Source: Hyphomicrobium sp. 99 (GTDB lineage: Bacteria; Pseudomonadota; Alphaproteobacteria; Rhizobiales; Hyphomicrobiaceae). Taken from it: DNA of 64,000 nucleotides. Below, in pieces: positions 19,779-29,783 of the stretch. How positions within the stretch are numbered: the stretch's first letter is position 1; every line of letters begins with the position of its first letter. Both the position numbers and the translations under genes were made by a program. Where the stretch lies: contig NZ_KQ031382.1 of assembly GCF_000384335.2 (NCBI RefSeq), positions 186,001-250,000 of the forward strand, in the 5' to 3' direction. The notes under the pieces were generated by a model. It made no database searches and was not told where the DNA came from. It worked only from the letters and a program-made list of their open reading frames with translations.

Positions 19779-20183
19779 TCAGGCGACGGACAGTGTCACC
19801 GGGATGTTGTTGCGTGTCGCCTTTGAATAGGGGCAGATCTGATGAGCTTCTTCGATCAGCGCCTGCAGCTTGTCTTTCTCCGCGCCGGGTATCGCGAGCG
19901 TCAGATGCGCCTTGAGAGCAAAGCTCGTCGCATCCTTATCGAGTGTCACTTCGCACGTGACCTTCGCCGCCTGACCGTCGAGCCCGTGCTTTTTGGCGAG
20001 CAATAGAACCGCTTGGCCGAAGCACGAAGACCACCCGAGAGCGAAAAGTTGCTCCGGATTGTGACCTTCGCCTGAGCCGCCCAGGTCCTTCGGTAGCGCC
20101 ATCGCGAGCGCCAGCTTGCCGTCTTCGACAACAGCGCGTCCGTCTCGGCCGCCCTTCGTCGTTGCACGTGTCACGTACGCCAT
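19779..20183 (-). CDS. Ohr/OsmC-family organic hydroperoxide resistance protein
   Basis: Ohr enzymes reduce organic and lipid hydroperoxides with a reactive cysteine pair recycled by lipoylated proteins. In this 134-residue protein the peroxidatic C54 (GWSSCFGQAVL) and resolving C117 (HQICPYSKATRNNIPV) are present, as is E45 in NPEQLFALGWSSCF. It is placed between atpG and atpD with gaps of only 15 and 9 bp on the same strand, so it must be cotranscribed with ATP synthase. No MarR-type OhrR regulator is nearby. Confidence 0.93.
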   Translation of the reverse strand: MAYVTRATTKGGRDGRAVVEDGKLALAMALPKDLGGSGEGHNPEQLFALGWSSCFGQAVLLLAKKHGLDGQAAKVTCEVTLDKDATSFALKAHLTLAIPGAEKDKLQALIEEAHQICPYSKATRNNIPVTLSVA

Positions 20184-20198
20184 CGCCCAACCTCCGGA

Positions 20199-21086
20199 TT
20201 AGACCGCTTCCGCGCCCGAAATGATCTCGATCAGTTCCTTGGTGATGTTCGCCTGACGCTGACGGTTGTACTTGATCGTCAGCTTGTTGATCATGTCGCC
20301 GGCGTTGCGTGTCGCGTTGTCCATCGCGGTCATCTGCGAACCGTAGAACGATGCCGAGTTCTCGAGCAGCCCGCGGAAAATTTGGGTCGAAATGTTCCGC
20401 GAGAGCAGGAAGCCAAGAACTTCTTCTTCGCTCGGCTCGTACTCGTGCACCGCCGCTCCGCCGCCCTTGGCTGCGTCGCCCGCCGTCTCGGCAACAGTTG
20501 CCGGGATGAGCTGCAAAGCCGTGGGCTTCTGCGCGATGACCGATTTGAATTCCGAGAAGAAGAGCGTCGCAACGTCGAATTCGCCCGCCTCGAACATCTC
20601 GAGGACGCGATTGGCAACGCCTTCCGCGTGCGTGAACGTCAATTGACGCACGCCCTGGAAATCCTTGCGCTCGATGATGTTGCGACCGAGATCGCGGCGC
20701 AGGTTCTCCGCACCCTTCCGGCCGACGGTCAAGATCTTGACCGTCTTGCCTTCCGCAATCAGTCGGTTTGCGTGCGCCCGTGCTAGCTTCGCAATGTTCG
20801 AGTTGAAGCCGCCGCAAAGACCGCGCTCTGCCGTCATGACGATCAGCAGGTGAACCTGGTCTTTGCCTGTGCCGATGAGCAGCGGCGAAGCGCCGTTCTT
20901 GTCGGCAACCTTCGAAGCGAGGCTGCCGAGAACCTCAGCCATCCGCTCTGCATAAGGGCGGGCGGCCGTCGCGGCTTCCTGCGCGCGGCGCAGCTTCGCC
21001 GCGGCGACCATCTGCATCGCCTTCGTGATCTTCCGCGTCGCCTTCACCGAGGCGATGCGGTTGCGCATGTCTTTTAAGCTCGCCAT
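20199..21086 (-). CDS. atpG: ATP synthase F1 gamma subunit (AtpG)
   Basis: Central rotor stalk of F1, 295 residues. The N-terminal helix ([24 protein letters not shown]) and C-terminal helix ([20 protein letters not shown] region, ending [11 protein letters not shown]) are the conserved coiled-coil that turns inside the alpha3beta3 ring. LCGGFN near residue 90 is typical. It is 25 bp after atpA. Confidence 0.98.
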   Translation of the reverse strand: MASLKDMRNRIASVKATRKITKAMQMVAAAKLRRAQEAATAARPYAERMAEVLGSLASKVADKNGASPLLIGTGKDQVHLLIVMTAERGLCGGFNSNIAKLARAHANRLIAEGKTVKILTVGRKGAENLRRDLGRNIIERKDFQGVRQLTFTHAEGVANRVLEMFEAGEFDVATLFFSEFKSVIAQKPTALQLIPATVAETAGDAAKGGGAAVHEYEPSEEEVLGFLLSRNISTQIFRGLLENSASFYGSQMTAMDNATRNAGDMINKLTIKYNRQRQANITKELIEIISGAEAV

Positions 21087-21111
21087 CGGGCGTTCTCCTC
21101 AAGGAACCCGA

Positions 21112-22641
<1,530 letters not shown>

Positions 22642-22743
22642 TGAGACCTCTTCCCTGGTCGTTTCCATTGACGGAGCCTGGTCCGGCCCCTTGTTCCAAA
22701 TTTCTTAATTCTCGGTCGCCCGCTTGCACCGTTTGGTGCTCGC

Positions 22744-23307
22744 TTAGGCTCCGGCTCCGTTCAAAGCCAGCTTCAGGTTCTGAAGCTTGGTTTTGAGCGA
22801 TGAATCGATCATGCGGCTGCCGACCTTGACGATCAGACCGCCAAGAATGCTCGGATCGACGCGCGTCTGCAGTGTCACGTCCTTGCCGACCGAAGCCTTC
22901 AGCGTTTCCTTCAAGGACGCGACCTGGGCATCGTTGAGAGCGAACGCGCTCGTCACCTCAGCGCTGACCTCGCCGCGAGCTTTCGCTGCGAGCGCGCGGA
23001 ATGCCTTGATGATGTCTTGAATGACAAACAGACGGCGATTGGCCGTCACGAGTTTGATGAAGTTGCCCGTCAGGCCGCTGATGCCGACCTTCTCGAGGAT
23101 CGCGCCGATGGCCCGGCTCTGGTCATCTGCAGCGATGACTGGGCTGCGCACGAGGCGCACGAGATCGGAGCTTTCATCCAAGAGCGCCTGGAACTTTACA
23201 AGGTCGCTCTCAATTTCATTAATCTTGGAGCTTTCGTTCGCAAGATCGAACAGTGCGGACGCGTAGCGCCCGGCCACTCCTTCAACGATTGTGTCGTTCG
23301 TCGCCAC
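22744..23307 (-). CDS. atpH: ATP synthase F1 delta subunit (AtpH)
   Basis: Peripheral-stalk subunit linking F1 to the b subunits. From GTG at 23307 the product is 187 residues, the normal size, beginning with the conserved GRYASALFDLA stretch and ending with LKTKLQNLKLALNGAGA. GGTGAGAG upstream serves as the ribosome site. An ATG at 23379 adds 24 arginine-rich residues and is less likely. First gene of the F1 operon; the F0 genes are not in the window, as is usual in alphaproteobacteria. Confidence 0.96.
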   Translation of the reverse strand: MATNDTIVEGVAGRYASALFDLANESSKINEIESDLVKFQALLDESSDLVRLVRSPVIAADDQSRAIGAILEKVGISGLTGNFIKLVTANRRLFVIQDIIKAFRALAAKARGEVSAEVTSAFALNDAQVASLKETLKASVGKDVTLQTRVDPSILGGLIVKVGSRMIDSSLKTKLQNLKLALNGAGA

Positions 23308-23547
23308 GTCGCTCTCACCGTCGCGCCTAAGGCGCATAGAGGGCAGGGCACGAAAAGCCCGGAATTCCGCCCGCTCCAAGGAAAGGCTTTTGACAAAAAA
23401 GAGCGTACGGGGCCGGAACCCACCAGCCGCCCCCCTTCAAAGCCGGGCTGTCCTTAACATGCACTCCCGAACGCTTCAACCGTGCGCCAAGAGGGCGCGT
23501 TGCCGCATAACAGAGCTGCGAGGGACCAAAATCTAAGCGTTTGGGGG
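23308..23547. promoter_or_regulatory. Upstream region of the atp operon
   Basis: About 240 bp between atpH and a structured plus-strand segment. It holds no credible gene and must contain the minus-strand promoter of the atp operon. A TTGAAG followed 17 nt later by TAAGGA on the minus strand (around 23450-23480) is a weak match to a housekeeping promoter and is not claimed firmly. Confidence 0.4.
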
Positions 23548-23730
23548 CCTTCGCTGCGCGAGCGCTTCGGGATCAGCGAAGGGAATTTTCTGCGCCGTTC
23601 AAACTGCGTTCAGCCAGGACCGAATATTGAGGAGGAACAAGCCGCGCGCCAAAGCGGCCGCGCTTTGCAAGTTTGCGTCCTGGACCTCACATCCCGACAC
23701 CTTGAGCCCGCTCCGGCGGGCTCATTTTTT
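23540..23730 (+). ncRNA. Candidate structured ncRNA divergent from the atp operon
   Basis: Three inverted repeats follow one another on the plus strand: CCTTCGCTG (23548-23556) with CAGCGAAGG (23574-23582), CCAGGAC (23614-23620) with GTCCTGG (23677-23683) enclosing further GC-rich pairing, and an intrinsic terminator at 23704-23730. No credible plus-strand protein gene precedes that terminator, which suggests a short untranslated transcript. It does not show the signatures of SRP RNA, RNase P RNA or tmRNA; a 6S-like fold cannot be excluded. The 5' end is not determined. Confidence 0.4.
23704..23730 (+). terminator. Intrinsic terminator, plus strand
   Basis: GAGCCCGC and GCGGGCTC form a perfect 8-bp stem around a TCCG tetraloop, followed by A and six T on the plus strand. 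On the minus strand no T-run follows, so its orientation does not fit yraN, whose stop codon it touches. Confidence 0.85.
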
Positions 23731-24112
23731 ACAGGGCGTCCCTCATGATGATTGGGAAGCGCCACGGCACTACGAAAACCAGATCAAAACCAATGTCGTA
23801 CGTCTGATACTGCGGATTGCGTGCCAACCAAAGGTCGGCCGCCCGCCGCACCCTCCGGCGCATCGTCAGCGTTATCGCGTCTTCCGCGTCCTCGGTCGTC
23901 GGACGCCGCTTGACCTCGATGAACGCCACCCGGTTTTTTCGGATCGCGATAAGGTCGATCTCCCCGACCGGCGTCTTGAACCGCCTACCCAGGATCCGAT
24001 GCCCGGTCGCCAGATAGACCGCCGCGACGATCGTTTCCGCCCTGAGCCCGCTGTGATGCCGCCTGCGGCGCTCCCACCTCTGCCGGAATTCGTCGTTGAC
24101 GTTCGAGCTCAT
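23729..24112 (-). CDS. YraN/UPF0102-family nuclease-like protein
   Basis: A 127-residue member of the YraN family, which has an endonuclease-like fold of unproven biological role. The core motif GEIDLIAIRKNRVAFIEVKRR carries the Asp and Glu-X-Lys of the PD-(D/E)XK fold. The ATG overlaps the rsmI stop by four bases (ATGA), so the two genes are translationally coupled, as is common for this pair. Confidence 0.92.
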   Translation of the reverse strand: MSSNVNDEFRQRWERRRRHHSGLRAETIVAAVYLATGHRILGRRFKTPVGEIDLIAIRKNRVAFIEVKRRPTTEDAEDAITLTMRRRVRRAADLWLARNPQYQTYDIGFDLVFVVPWRFPIIMRDAL

Positions 24113-25041
24113 CCCTGTTCGCCCTTCGACTTGATGCCGAGCCCGTAGACCCGCGCCTTAGGAACTCCGAACTCGTCTGCGAGAGCCCGCGCAGCATCTT
24201 TCAGGCTCATCACTTCGAGGGCGGCGGCGAGACGAGCGCCGAGCGCCTCATCGGTGATGACCTGCGCCTGCACGGGGCCGACGACGATCACGACCTCACC
24301 TTTCATATCCTCCGTTGCCGTCCCGGCAAGCTCCGCGAGACTTCCACGAGCGATCTCCTCGTGCAATTTCGTCAGTTCGCGGGCAACGACCGCCTGCCGC
24401 TCGCCGAGCAGGCCCGCCATGTCACCGAGCGTTTCCGCGACCCGGTGCGGCGCCTCGTAGAAAACGAGACTGCCCGGTATCGGCGATAATTCCGCCAATC
24501 GCGCCCGCCTCGAAGCCTTCTTCGGCGGCAAGAACCCCGCAAAAAAGAAAGCATCCGTCGGCAAGCCACTTGCCGTTAAAGCCGCCAAAAGCGCGGATGC
24601 GCCGGGAATGGGAACGACGGGAACACCGGCCGCAGCAGCAGCGCGGACAAGCTTGAATCCCGGATCCGACAGCAGCGGCGTTCCTGCGTCCGAAATGATG
24701 GCGATGCGCTTGCCCGACTCGAGATCGCCAATCGCCCGCTCGATTTCGCGATCTTCGTTATGATCGTGAAACGGCCGCGTCCGCGCCGTGATCGAATAAT
24801 GCTGCAGGAGCTTCGCGGAATGGCGCGTGTCCTCGCAATAAATAATGTCGGCGCGCGCCAGCACGCCAAGCGCCCTCAGCGTGATATCGCCAAGATTGCC
24901 GATCGGCGTTGCAACGAGATAAAGCCCAGCCTCCAACGGCTCCGACAAAAGCCGGGCGATCGCCTCCTGCGCGCGGGCACCCGGACGTGAAGCGGGAAGG
25001 GCGTCAATCTCAGACTGAGAGGATCGTTGTTCGTCAGACAC
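24109..25041 (-). CDS. rsmI: 16S rRNA 2'-O-ribose C1402 methyltransferase (RsmI)
   Basis: SAM-dependent methyltransferase that modifies C1402 in the ribosomal decoding centre. The 310-residue protein shows LVATPIGNLGDITLRAL, YCEDTRHSAKLL, ISDAGTPLLSDPG and PIPGASALLAAL in order, the standard tetrapyrrole-methylase-fold motifs. The start is GTG at 25041, with about 40 residues before the core. It overlaps yraN downstream. Confidence 0.96.
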   Translation of the reverse strand: MSDEQRSSQSEIDALPASRPGARAQEAIARLLSEPLEAGLYLVATPIGNLGDITLRALGVLARADIIYCEDTRHSAKLLQHYSITARTRPFHDHNEDREIERAIGDLESGKRIAIISDAGTPLLSDPGFKLVRAAAAAGVPVVPIPGASALLAALTASGLPTDAFFFAGFLPPKKASRRARLAELSPIPGSLVFYEAPHRVAETLGDMAGLLGERQAVVARELTKLHEEIARGSLAELAGTATEDMKGEVVIVVGPVQAQVITDEALGARLAAALEVMSLKDAARALADEFGVPKARVYGLGIKSKGEQG

Positions 25042-25238
25042 GAATGCTGTCCTGTTTCCCGGCCGATTTCGAAGTGAGACCGGAAACCTATCAATACCAA
25101 TATGCAGCGAGCGTCAAAAGCTCGGCCGGAAGGCCATAAAGGAATCAGGGTGAAATATGCTGCCCCTGAGCCTGCCTGAAAGCCTCAAAGGACGACAAGA
25201 GCTTTTGTGCTGAACGAATAACGCGAGTGCCCGAGGCC

Positions 25239-25649
25239 CTACGCGGCGATCGCGTTGCCCATCGTCGGACGCGGCTGCGACGGAGGCGCAACTCCGAGCA
25301 CATGGACCGTCGCTCTACGGCGGCGGCCGCCGACATCCATCACCGCCGACAACTCATCGACGAGCGAGATCAAAGCATATTGGGCAAGATCGAGCTGCAA
25401 GGTTGCTGAGGCATGGCAACGCGTCGCCTCCTCGGCGCGAGACGCGGCACCCGTGATGATGCCGGAGATTTGGTTCCATTGCTCCGACAGCGAAAGCCGC
25501 CGGGGCTCACTCTGGCGAGGCATTTCTTTCGCCGGGTAACGGACCATCTGAGAGCGAACAAAATCAAAAACCGAAGCCGAAGCGCCGGAAATAGCGGCGT
25601 GAATGGCCTCAAAGGCGCTGGCGATCCGAATTTTCGATGTATCTGCCAT
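25239..25649 (-). CDS. Hypothetical protein
   Basis: A 136-residue protein with no recognised domain; the start MADTSKIRIASAFEAIH looks helical and the C-terminal half contains LDLAQYALISLVDELSAV and a basic GGRRRRATVHV stretch. ATG at 25649 is chosen; a GTG two codons upstream is possible. No clear ribosome site is visible. It stands alone, flanked by about 200 bp on each side. Confidence 0.5.
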   Translation of the reverse strand: MADTSKIRIASAFEAIHAAISGASASVFDFVRSQMVRYPAKEMPRQSEPRRLSLSEQWNQISGIITGAASRAEEATRCHASATLQLDLAQYALISLVDELSAVMDVGGRRRRATVHVLGVAPPSQPRPTMGNAIAA

Positions 25650-25867
25650 AGACACAGAATCCAGAGAATTGAGAGAATAATTAAAGCTGGGATGATTTGG
25701 GGAAAGTTACAAGGATTAGTCTCGTTAAATATGTATTTATTTTATCGACGAGGAGAATAAATCCCGAAATATGCGCTCAATTACGCAAGTGCGAATTGGT
25801 AAAAGTTAAATTAGCCCCCATTGCTCATCCCCAAATTCCGGCGGGTGAATGAGCCCCAGTCCGATCG

Positions 25868-26728
25868 TCAGCTGAATATAACGCGACGGATATCGTCCGC
25901 CGTCGCTCCTTCCTCTCGCAGCGCCCTGAGCCCCATGTCTTGATTTGACTTCGAGAGCTTCTGCCCGTTCGACCACTTGATGAGCCGATGATGCGAATAA
26001 ACGGGCTCCGGCAGATCCAGGAGTTCCTGCAGCAGGCGCTGCAAATCGGTCGCCGCCAAAAGATCCTGCCCGCGCGTCACGTGCGTCACGCCCTGACGGG
26101 CATCGTCAACGACGACGGAAAGATGATAGCTCGCAGGCACATCCTTGCGCACGATAACAGCATCGCCCCAACGCTCTGGCTCCGCTGTTCGCGTTTCAGG
26201 CGTGCCGTCTTCGGCAACCTCGACGAAAGTCAGCGGCTTCTCCCCGCGCTTCGCCTTGAGTGCTTTTAGCGCGCCGTCCATATTAAGACGCAGTGCTGGC
26301 GAATCCCCCGCGGCCATGCGCTGACCGACATCTTCGGCTGATGCTCCGCGCCAAAGCCCGGGATAAAGCGCCGCTCCGTCAGGATCTGTTTTTTCCGGAT
26401 CGGCCGCCGCCGCAATCTCACTGCGCGTCGCAAAGCAGGGATAGAGAAGACCCATTTGAATGAGCCGATCCGCTGCCGCGAGATATTCCGAAAAATGTTC
26501 CGACTGCACGAGCACCGGCTCTTCCCATGAAAGGCCGAGCCAATTCAGATCTTCAAAAATTGCCGCCACGAATTCCGGACGCCGTCGCGCGACATCGATA
26601 TCCTCAATGCGCAACAGAAAGCGGCCGCCATTCTTGCGAGCGACATCATGGGCGATGATGGCTGAGAGCGCGTGACCAATGTGCAAAAGCCCGTTGGGCG
26701 ATGGCGCGAAACGCGTGACGGAGGACAT
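25868..26728 (-). CDS. gluQ: Glutamyl-Q tRNA(Asp) synthetase (GluQRS)
   Basis: A truncated GluRS-like enzyme that attaches glutamate to queuosine in tRNA(Asp). The 286-residue protein has the class I signatures SPNGLLHIGHA (HIGH-type) and QKLSKSN (KMSKS-type) and lacks an anticodon-binding domain. The zinc site is degenerate: only one cysteine (YPCFATR) remains and the third ligand position reads YPGLWR. The start ATG at 26728 overlaps the upstream stop as TGATG, which settles it over an ATG at 26737. Confidence 0.93.
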   Translation of the reverse strand: MSSVTRFAPSPNGLLHIGHALSAIIAHDVARKNGGRFLLRIEDIDVARRRPEFVAAIFEDLNWLGLSWEEPVLVQSEHFSEYLAAADRLIQMGLLYPCFATRSEIAAAADPEKTDPDGAALYPGLWRGASAEDVGQRMAAGDSPALRLNMDGALKALKAKRGEKPLTFVEVAEDGTPETRTAEPERWGDAVIVRKDVPASYHLSVVVDDARQGVTHVTRGQDLLAATDLQRLLQELLDLPEPVYSHHRLIKWSNGQKLSKSNQDMGLRALREEGATADDIRRVIFS

Positions 26729-27252
26729 CAGTCGCAAGAGCCCGTTCGGCCCGCACCCGGCGTGTACGTCCGCGCGATCGCCTCGACGACGCGGTCATAG
26801 GTCTTTCGTTCACTGGTCGGATAAAGCATCGCCCAACTATTTATGAGTTTGCCGCCACACGTAAAGCTGACGCGTTGATAAAATGTTTCGCCATTGCGAT
26901 CGCCCGATAGAACGAACCAACGCGCCTTGATGGGCGCATAGTCGATCTTTGCGTTCGCATACTGATCGGAGATCAAGAATTTGCGATAGTCCTCCAAAGA
27001 CTGGTTATCTGCATTTTCAAAAGCACCTACGAGCAATTTTGCTCTGCCGTCCTTCGATAGATAGAGACCACCTTCGTCCGTCTTCGGTTGATCGCTCTTG
27101 CGTGTGAAAATGTTGTCGGGGTAGGCAATGGCAAAACCGTGACGCTCATTGATGACGGTCGCCCAGCTGTCTTGCCAAGAACGCGCACCAGCTTGCGAAA
27201 TACTGCATGCACACAAAATTGCAGCGGTTGTAATTCCAGCTATTCTCGACAT
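26728..27252 (-). CDS. Exported hypothetical protein
   Basis: A 174-residue protein with a signal peptide (about residues 1-22, MSRIAGITTAAILCACSISQAGA). The mature part contains ERHGFAIAYPDNIF, seen in many secreted alphaproteobacterial proteins of unknown function, and one conserved-looking FTCGGK segment. GGGAGAG precedes the ATG at 27252. It is coupled to gluQ by a one-base overlap, though no functional link is evident. Confidence 0.72.
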   Translation of the reverse strand: MSRIAGITTAAILCACSISQAGARSWQDSWATVINERHGFAIAYPDNIFTRKSDQPKTDEGGLYLSKDGRAKLLVGAFENADNQSLEDYRKFLISDQYANAKIDYAPIKARWFVLSGDRNGETFYQRVSFTCGGKLINSWAMLYPTSERKTYDRVVEAIARTYTPGAGRTGSCD

Positions 27253-27324
27253 TCCACGCTCTCCCACCACGCGCGAGACCACAAACCGATTTCCCTCTTT
27301 AGAGCTTCACCTCGGAGCAAAGAT

Positions 27325-28020
27325 TTGGCCGAGCAAAGATATCCGACCGTGACGACAGAGCGCCAGCTCAAAGCTGCAGCCGCCCAGCTCGCGCAGCAAT
27401 GCAAAGTCATGTCGCAGATATTCAAACGCACCGGCGCGCCCCTGATACGAAAATATCCGCCCGATTTTTCAGGCCTCGCGAAAATCGTTGTCGGTCAGCA
27501 ACTCTCCGCCCAAAGCTCGGCGGCAATCTGGTTGCGCGTCGAGGCGGCACTGCTGCCGTTCACGCCTAAAACGATGATGGCGCAAAGTGACGACTCGCTG
27601 AAAGCCCTTGGCCTGTCGAACGGCAAAATACGAACGCTCAAAGCGCTGTCCCGCGCCGTGCTCGAAGACGAGTTGAACTTCGAAAGGCTGAATACTTCCG
27701 CCGAGCCCATGATCGTCGAGCGGCTGACCGCAATTCACGGCATCGGTCCGTGGACCGCCGATATCTATCTTCTCTTTGCGCTGGCGCGCCGGGATGCCTT
27801 CGCCCCGGGCGATCTCGCCCTCCAGCTCGCCGTTCAGCACCATTTCAAGCTCGAACGCCGGCCAACCGCGGAAGAATTGGAAGAAATTGCTGAACGCTGG
27901 CGTCCCGCACGCGCCGTCGCCGCCCGCCTTTTATGGGCCGATTATGCCTTCGCGCGCCGCGCTCTCCTGGGGAAAGCCGCAAAGCCGATCGTCACGAAAA
28001 CGTACAAGACCTTGAAATAG
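27325..28020 (+). CDS. DNA-3-methyladenine glycosylase II (AlkA-like)
   Basis: Base-excision repair glycosylase of the HhH-GPD superfamily that removes alkylated bases. The 231-residue protein has the helix-hairpin-helix LTAIHGIGPWTADIYLLFA followed by the catalytic-Asp segment FAPGDLALQ, and the upstream VVGQQLSAQSSA helix typical of AlkA. It lacks the N-terminal AlkA_N domain of the E. coli enzyme. GGAG at 27314 favours TTG at 27325; GTG at 27349 is the alternative. It is divergent from the exported hypothetical gene. Confidence 0.88.
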   Translation: MAEQRYPTVTTERQLKAAAAQLAQQCKVMSQIFKRTGAPLIRKYPPDFSGLAKIVVGQQLSAQSSAAIWLRVEAALLPFTPKTMMAQSDDSLKALGLSNGKIRTLKALSRAVLEDELNFERLNTSAEPMIVERLTAIHGIGPWTADIYLLFALARRDAFAPGDLALQLAVQHHFKLERRPTAEELEEIAERWRPARAVAARLLWADYAFARRALLGKAAKPIVTKTYKTLK

Positions 28021-28152
28021 AGTTCGAAAACGCCCGCCGCGACACATCGGTCCCAATGCTTCACAGAATTGATATGCGCGGCTAGTATCCCCGCGTTCAA
28101 GTGGGGCCAAAAACGCGATTCGGCGGATCATAACCGCGAGGTTTGCGCGACA

Positions 28153-28713
28153 GTGAATGCTCACGTGACAATACCGGATAATTGTCCGGCCCTTGTGCTG
28201 AACGCTGACTTCCGTCCGCTCAGCTACTATCCCCTGTCGCTCTGGAGCTGGCAGGACACGGTGAAGGCGGTCTTTCTCGACCGCGTGAACATCGTCTCCG
28301 AATACGAGCGCTATGTCAGAAGCCCATCATTCGAGCTGAAGCTGCCGAGTGTCGTATCGCTGAAGACGTATGTGAAGCCGGCGTTGTACCCCGCGTTCAC
28401 ACGGTTCAACGTTTTCCTGCGCGATCGCTTCAGCTGTCAGTATTGCGGCGACAAGAGCGATCTGACGTTCGATCACTTGATCCCGCGGTCCCGCGGTGGG
28501 CTAACGCGATGGGACAACGTCGTCACAGCATGTGCCCCGTGCAATCTGAAGAAGGGTGGCTTGATGCCGAGGGCTGCGGGCATGTTCCCAGCCCACGAAC
28601 CCTATCGGCCGACCGTATTCGAACTGCACCGCAACGGCCGGCTATTCCCGCCAAACTATCTGCACGAAAGCTGGCTCGATTATCTCTACTGGGATACCGA
28701 ACTCGAACCCTAG
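28153..28713 (+). CDS. HNH endonuclease family protein
   Basis: A 186-residue protein with a complete HNH nuclease motif: CQYCG, DHLIPRSRGG, WDNVVTACAPCN. The two CXXC pairs bind structural zinc. The N-terminal half (ALVLNADFRPLSYYPLSLWSW) is typical of a widespread housekeeping HNH family found outside mobile elements. GAGGT about 10 nt before GTG at 28153 supports this start. No methyltransferase or toxin partner is adjacent, so a defence role is not indicated. Confidence 0.92.
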   Translation: MNAHVTIPDNCPALVLNADFRPLSYYPLSLWSWQDTVKAVFLDRVNIVSEYERYVRSPSFELKLPSVVSLKTYVKPALYPAFTRFNVFLRDRFSCQYCGDKSDLTFDHLIPRSRGGLTRWDNVVTACAPCNLKKGGLMPRAAGMFPAHEPYRPTVFELHRNGRLFPPNYLHESWLDYLYWDTELEP

Positions 28714-28717
28714 TGCA

Positions 28718-28936
28718 TCAAGCGGCGCGCTTGATCGGATGCGCGCAGATCTCTGCGGCGATGACATCGACGACGCGCTCCCAATTCGCGCCCGCTTCGG
28801 CGTTGAGCCCGAATGCGAGAAGCGCATCGGCCGGCGTCCCTCCATCCCGAAAAATTCGCGCGCACTGCTCGCGGCTGACAGCCACGGCTTGATGCCACTG
28901 AATGGGGCTGAGATAATCTGGAACCGACGGGGTCAT
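28718..28936 (-). CDS. Small hypothetical protein
   Basis: A 72-residue protein (MTPSVPDYLSPIQWHQAVAV) with no known domain, convergent with the HNH gene 4 bp away. GGAG 9 nt upstream favours the ATG at 28936 over one at 29017. Confidence 0.55.
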   Translation of the reverse strand: MTPSVPDYLSPIQWHQAVAVSREQCARIFRDGGTPADALLAFGLNAEAGANWERVVDVIAAEICAHPIKRAA

Positions 28937-29783
28937 CTGGGCGAACTCCGCAAATAAAAACGTTCTTCGAGGAACGATTTCCGAAGCTTGGCCGTTCCAA
29001 ACGATGGCGGCAGACACACAGAGCGCCTTGACATCACTACGCGAGACCTTGTCACATGATGTCTGGATTGAGGGCTAACTCGATCACGCTCCGTGCGTCT
29101 GCCAGCTCGTTGGAAAGCCGGCTGCTTTCCGAAATCCTTTTGTCCAACGCCTTACAATTTGATACGCACGCGAACGCAACGGTGACGCTACTGGGGCAAT
29201 CGCAACTTCGCGACGGCGGCTGAAAGAGCGGCGCTCCGCATGACGGTTAGCGCGACATCTCCAATCGGACGCCAAGCCCAATCCTCTGTCTTCGCACCAA
29301 TCCACGGATCGACACGCCGATCTTCGTGGGCAGTGCGGGCGAACCGCCGGGACATACGCATCGACAAATTTGTCGAGGCGGCTCGCCTGAGTTTTGTGAA
29401 CGCACCGGACAGAACCTTTTTCGGGGTCTGGCCGTACTCGGACTCAACGCTACGCAACGAACGCTTACTGAACGCAACAACGCCACGCGTACTCAAATTT
29501 GGGGCGGAAACGGCCTTAGTCGAACGGGTGAAAACTGCTCCGAGCTTTGCTCTCGGAGAACGCAACGCATACGCCACTGGGAAGGCTCCCTACGCTTGAA
29601 CGATATCCACACATTCCGACTACTCTCGTGTCCCGCGAACGAAGCAAGAATAGCCGTCACATTCAGGCAACGGGAAGGCGCGATTCTGTCTCTGGGATGA
29701 AATTCGAAGTCGCGAACGCTTGACAGTATCGATCAAGCAACAAAATCAACGTTTTTCCGCGAAACGACAATTGTGGACAAGCA
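28937..29783. other. Long non-genic region
   Basis: This 847-bp stretch has overlapping frames on both strands (for example 29240-29599 plus and 29188-29577 minus), none with a ribosome site, a recognisable sequence or consistent codon bias. The word GAACGC followed by A or T recurs at least six times between about 29172 and 29713 (near 29172, 29398, 29459, 29470, 29558 and 29713). It could be decayed coding DNA or a regulatory or binding region. Confidence 0.45.

Noticed and set aside
23392..23420. Plus-strand promoter with TTGACA at 23392
   Set aside because: The position 17 nt downstream is GC-rich (GGAACC) with no plausible -10 element.
28153..28713. HNH protein as part of a restriction or defence system
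   Set aside because: No methyltransferase, helicase or toxin-antitoxin partner is next to it; the N-terminal half fits a housekeeping HNH family.
29240..29599. Plus-strand frame of 119 codons in the gap before dsbB
   Set aside because: No ribosome site and no recognisable sequence; equally long frames exist on the other strand.
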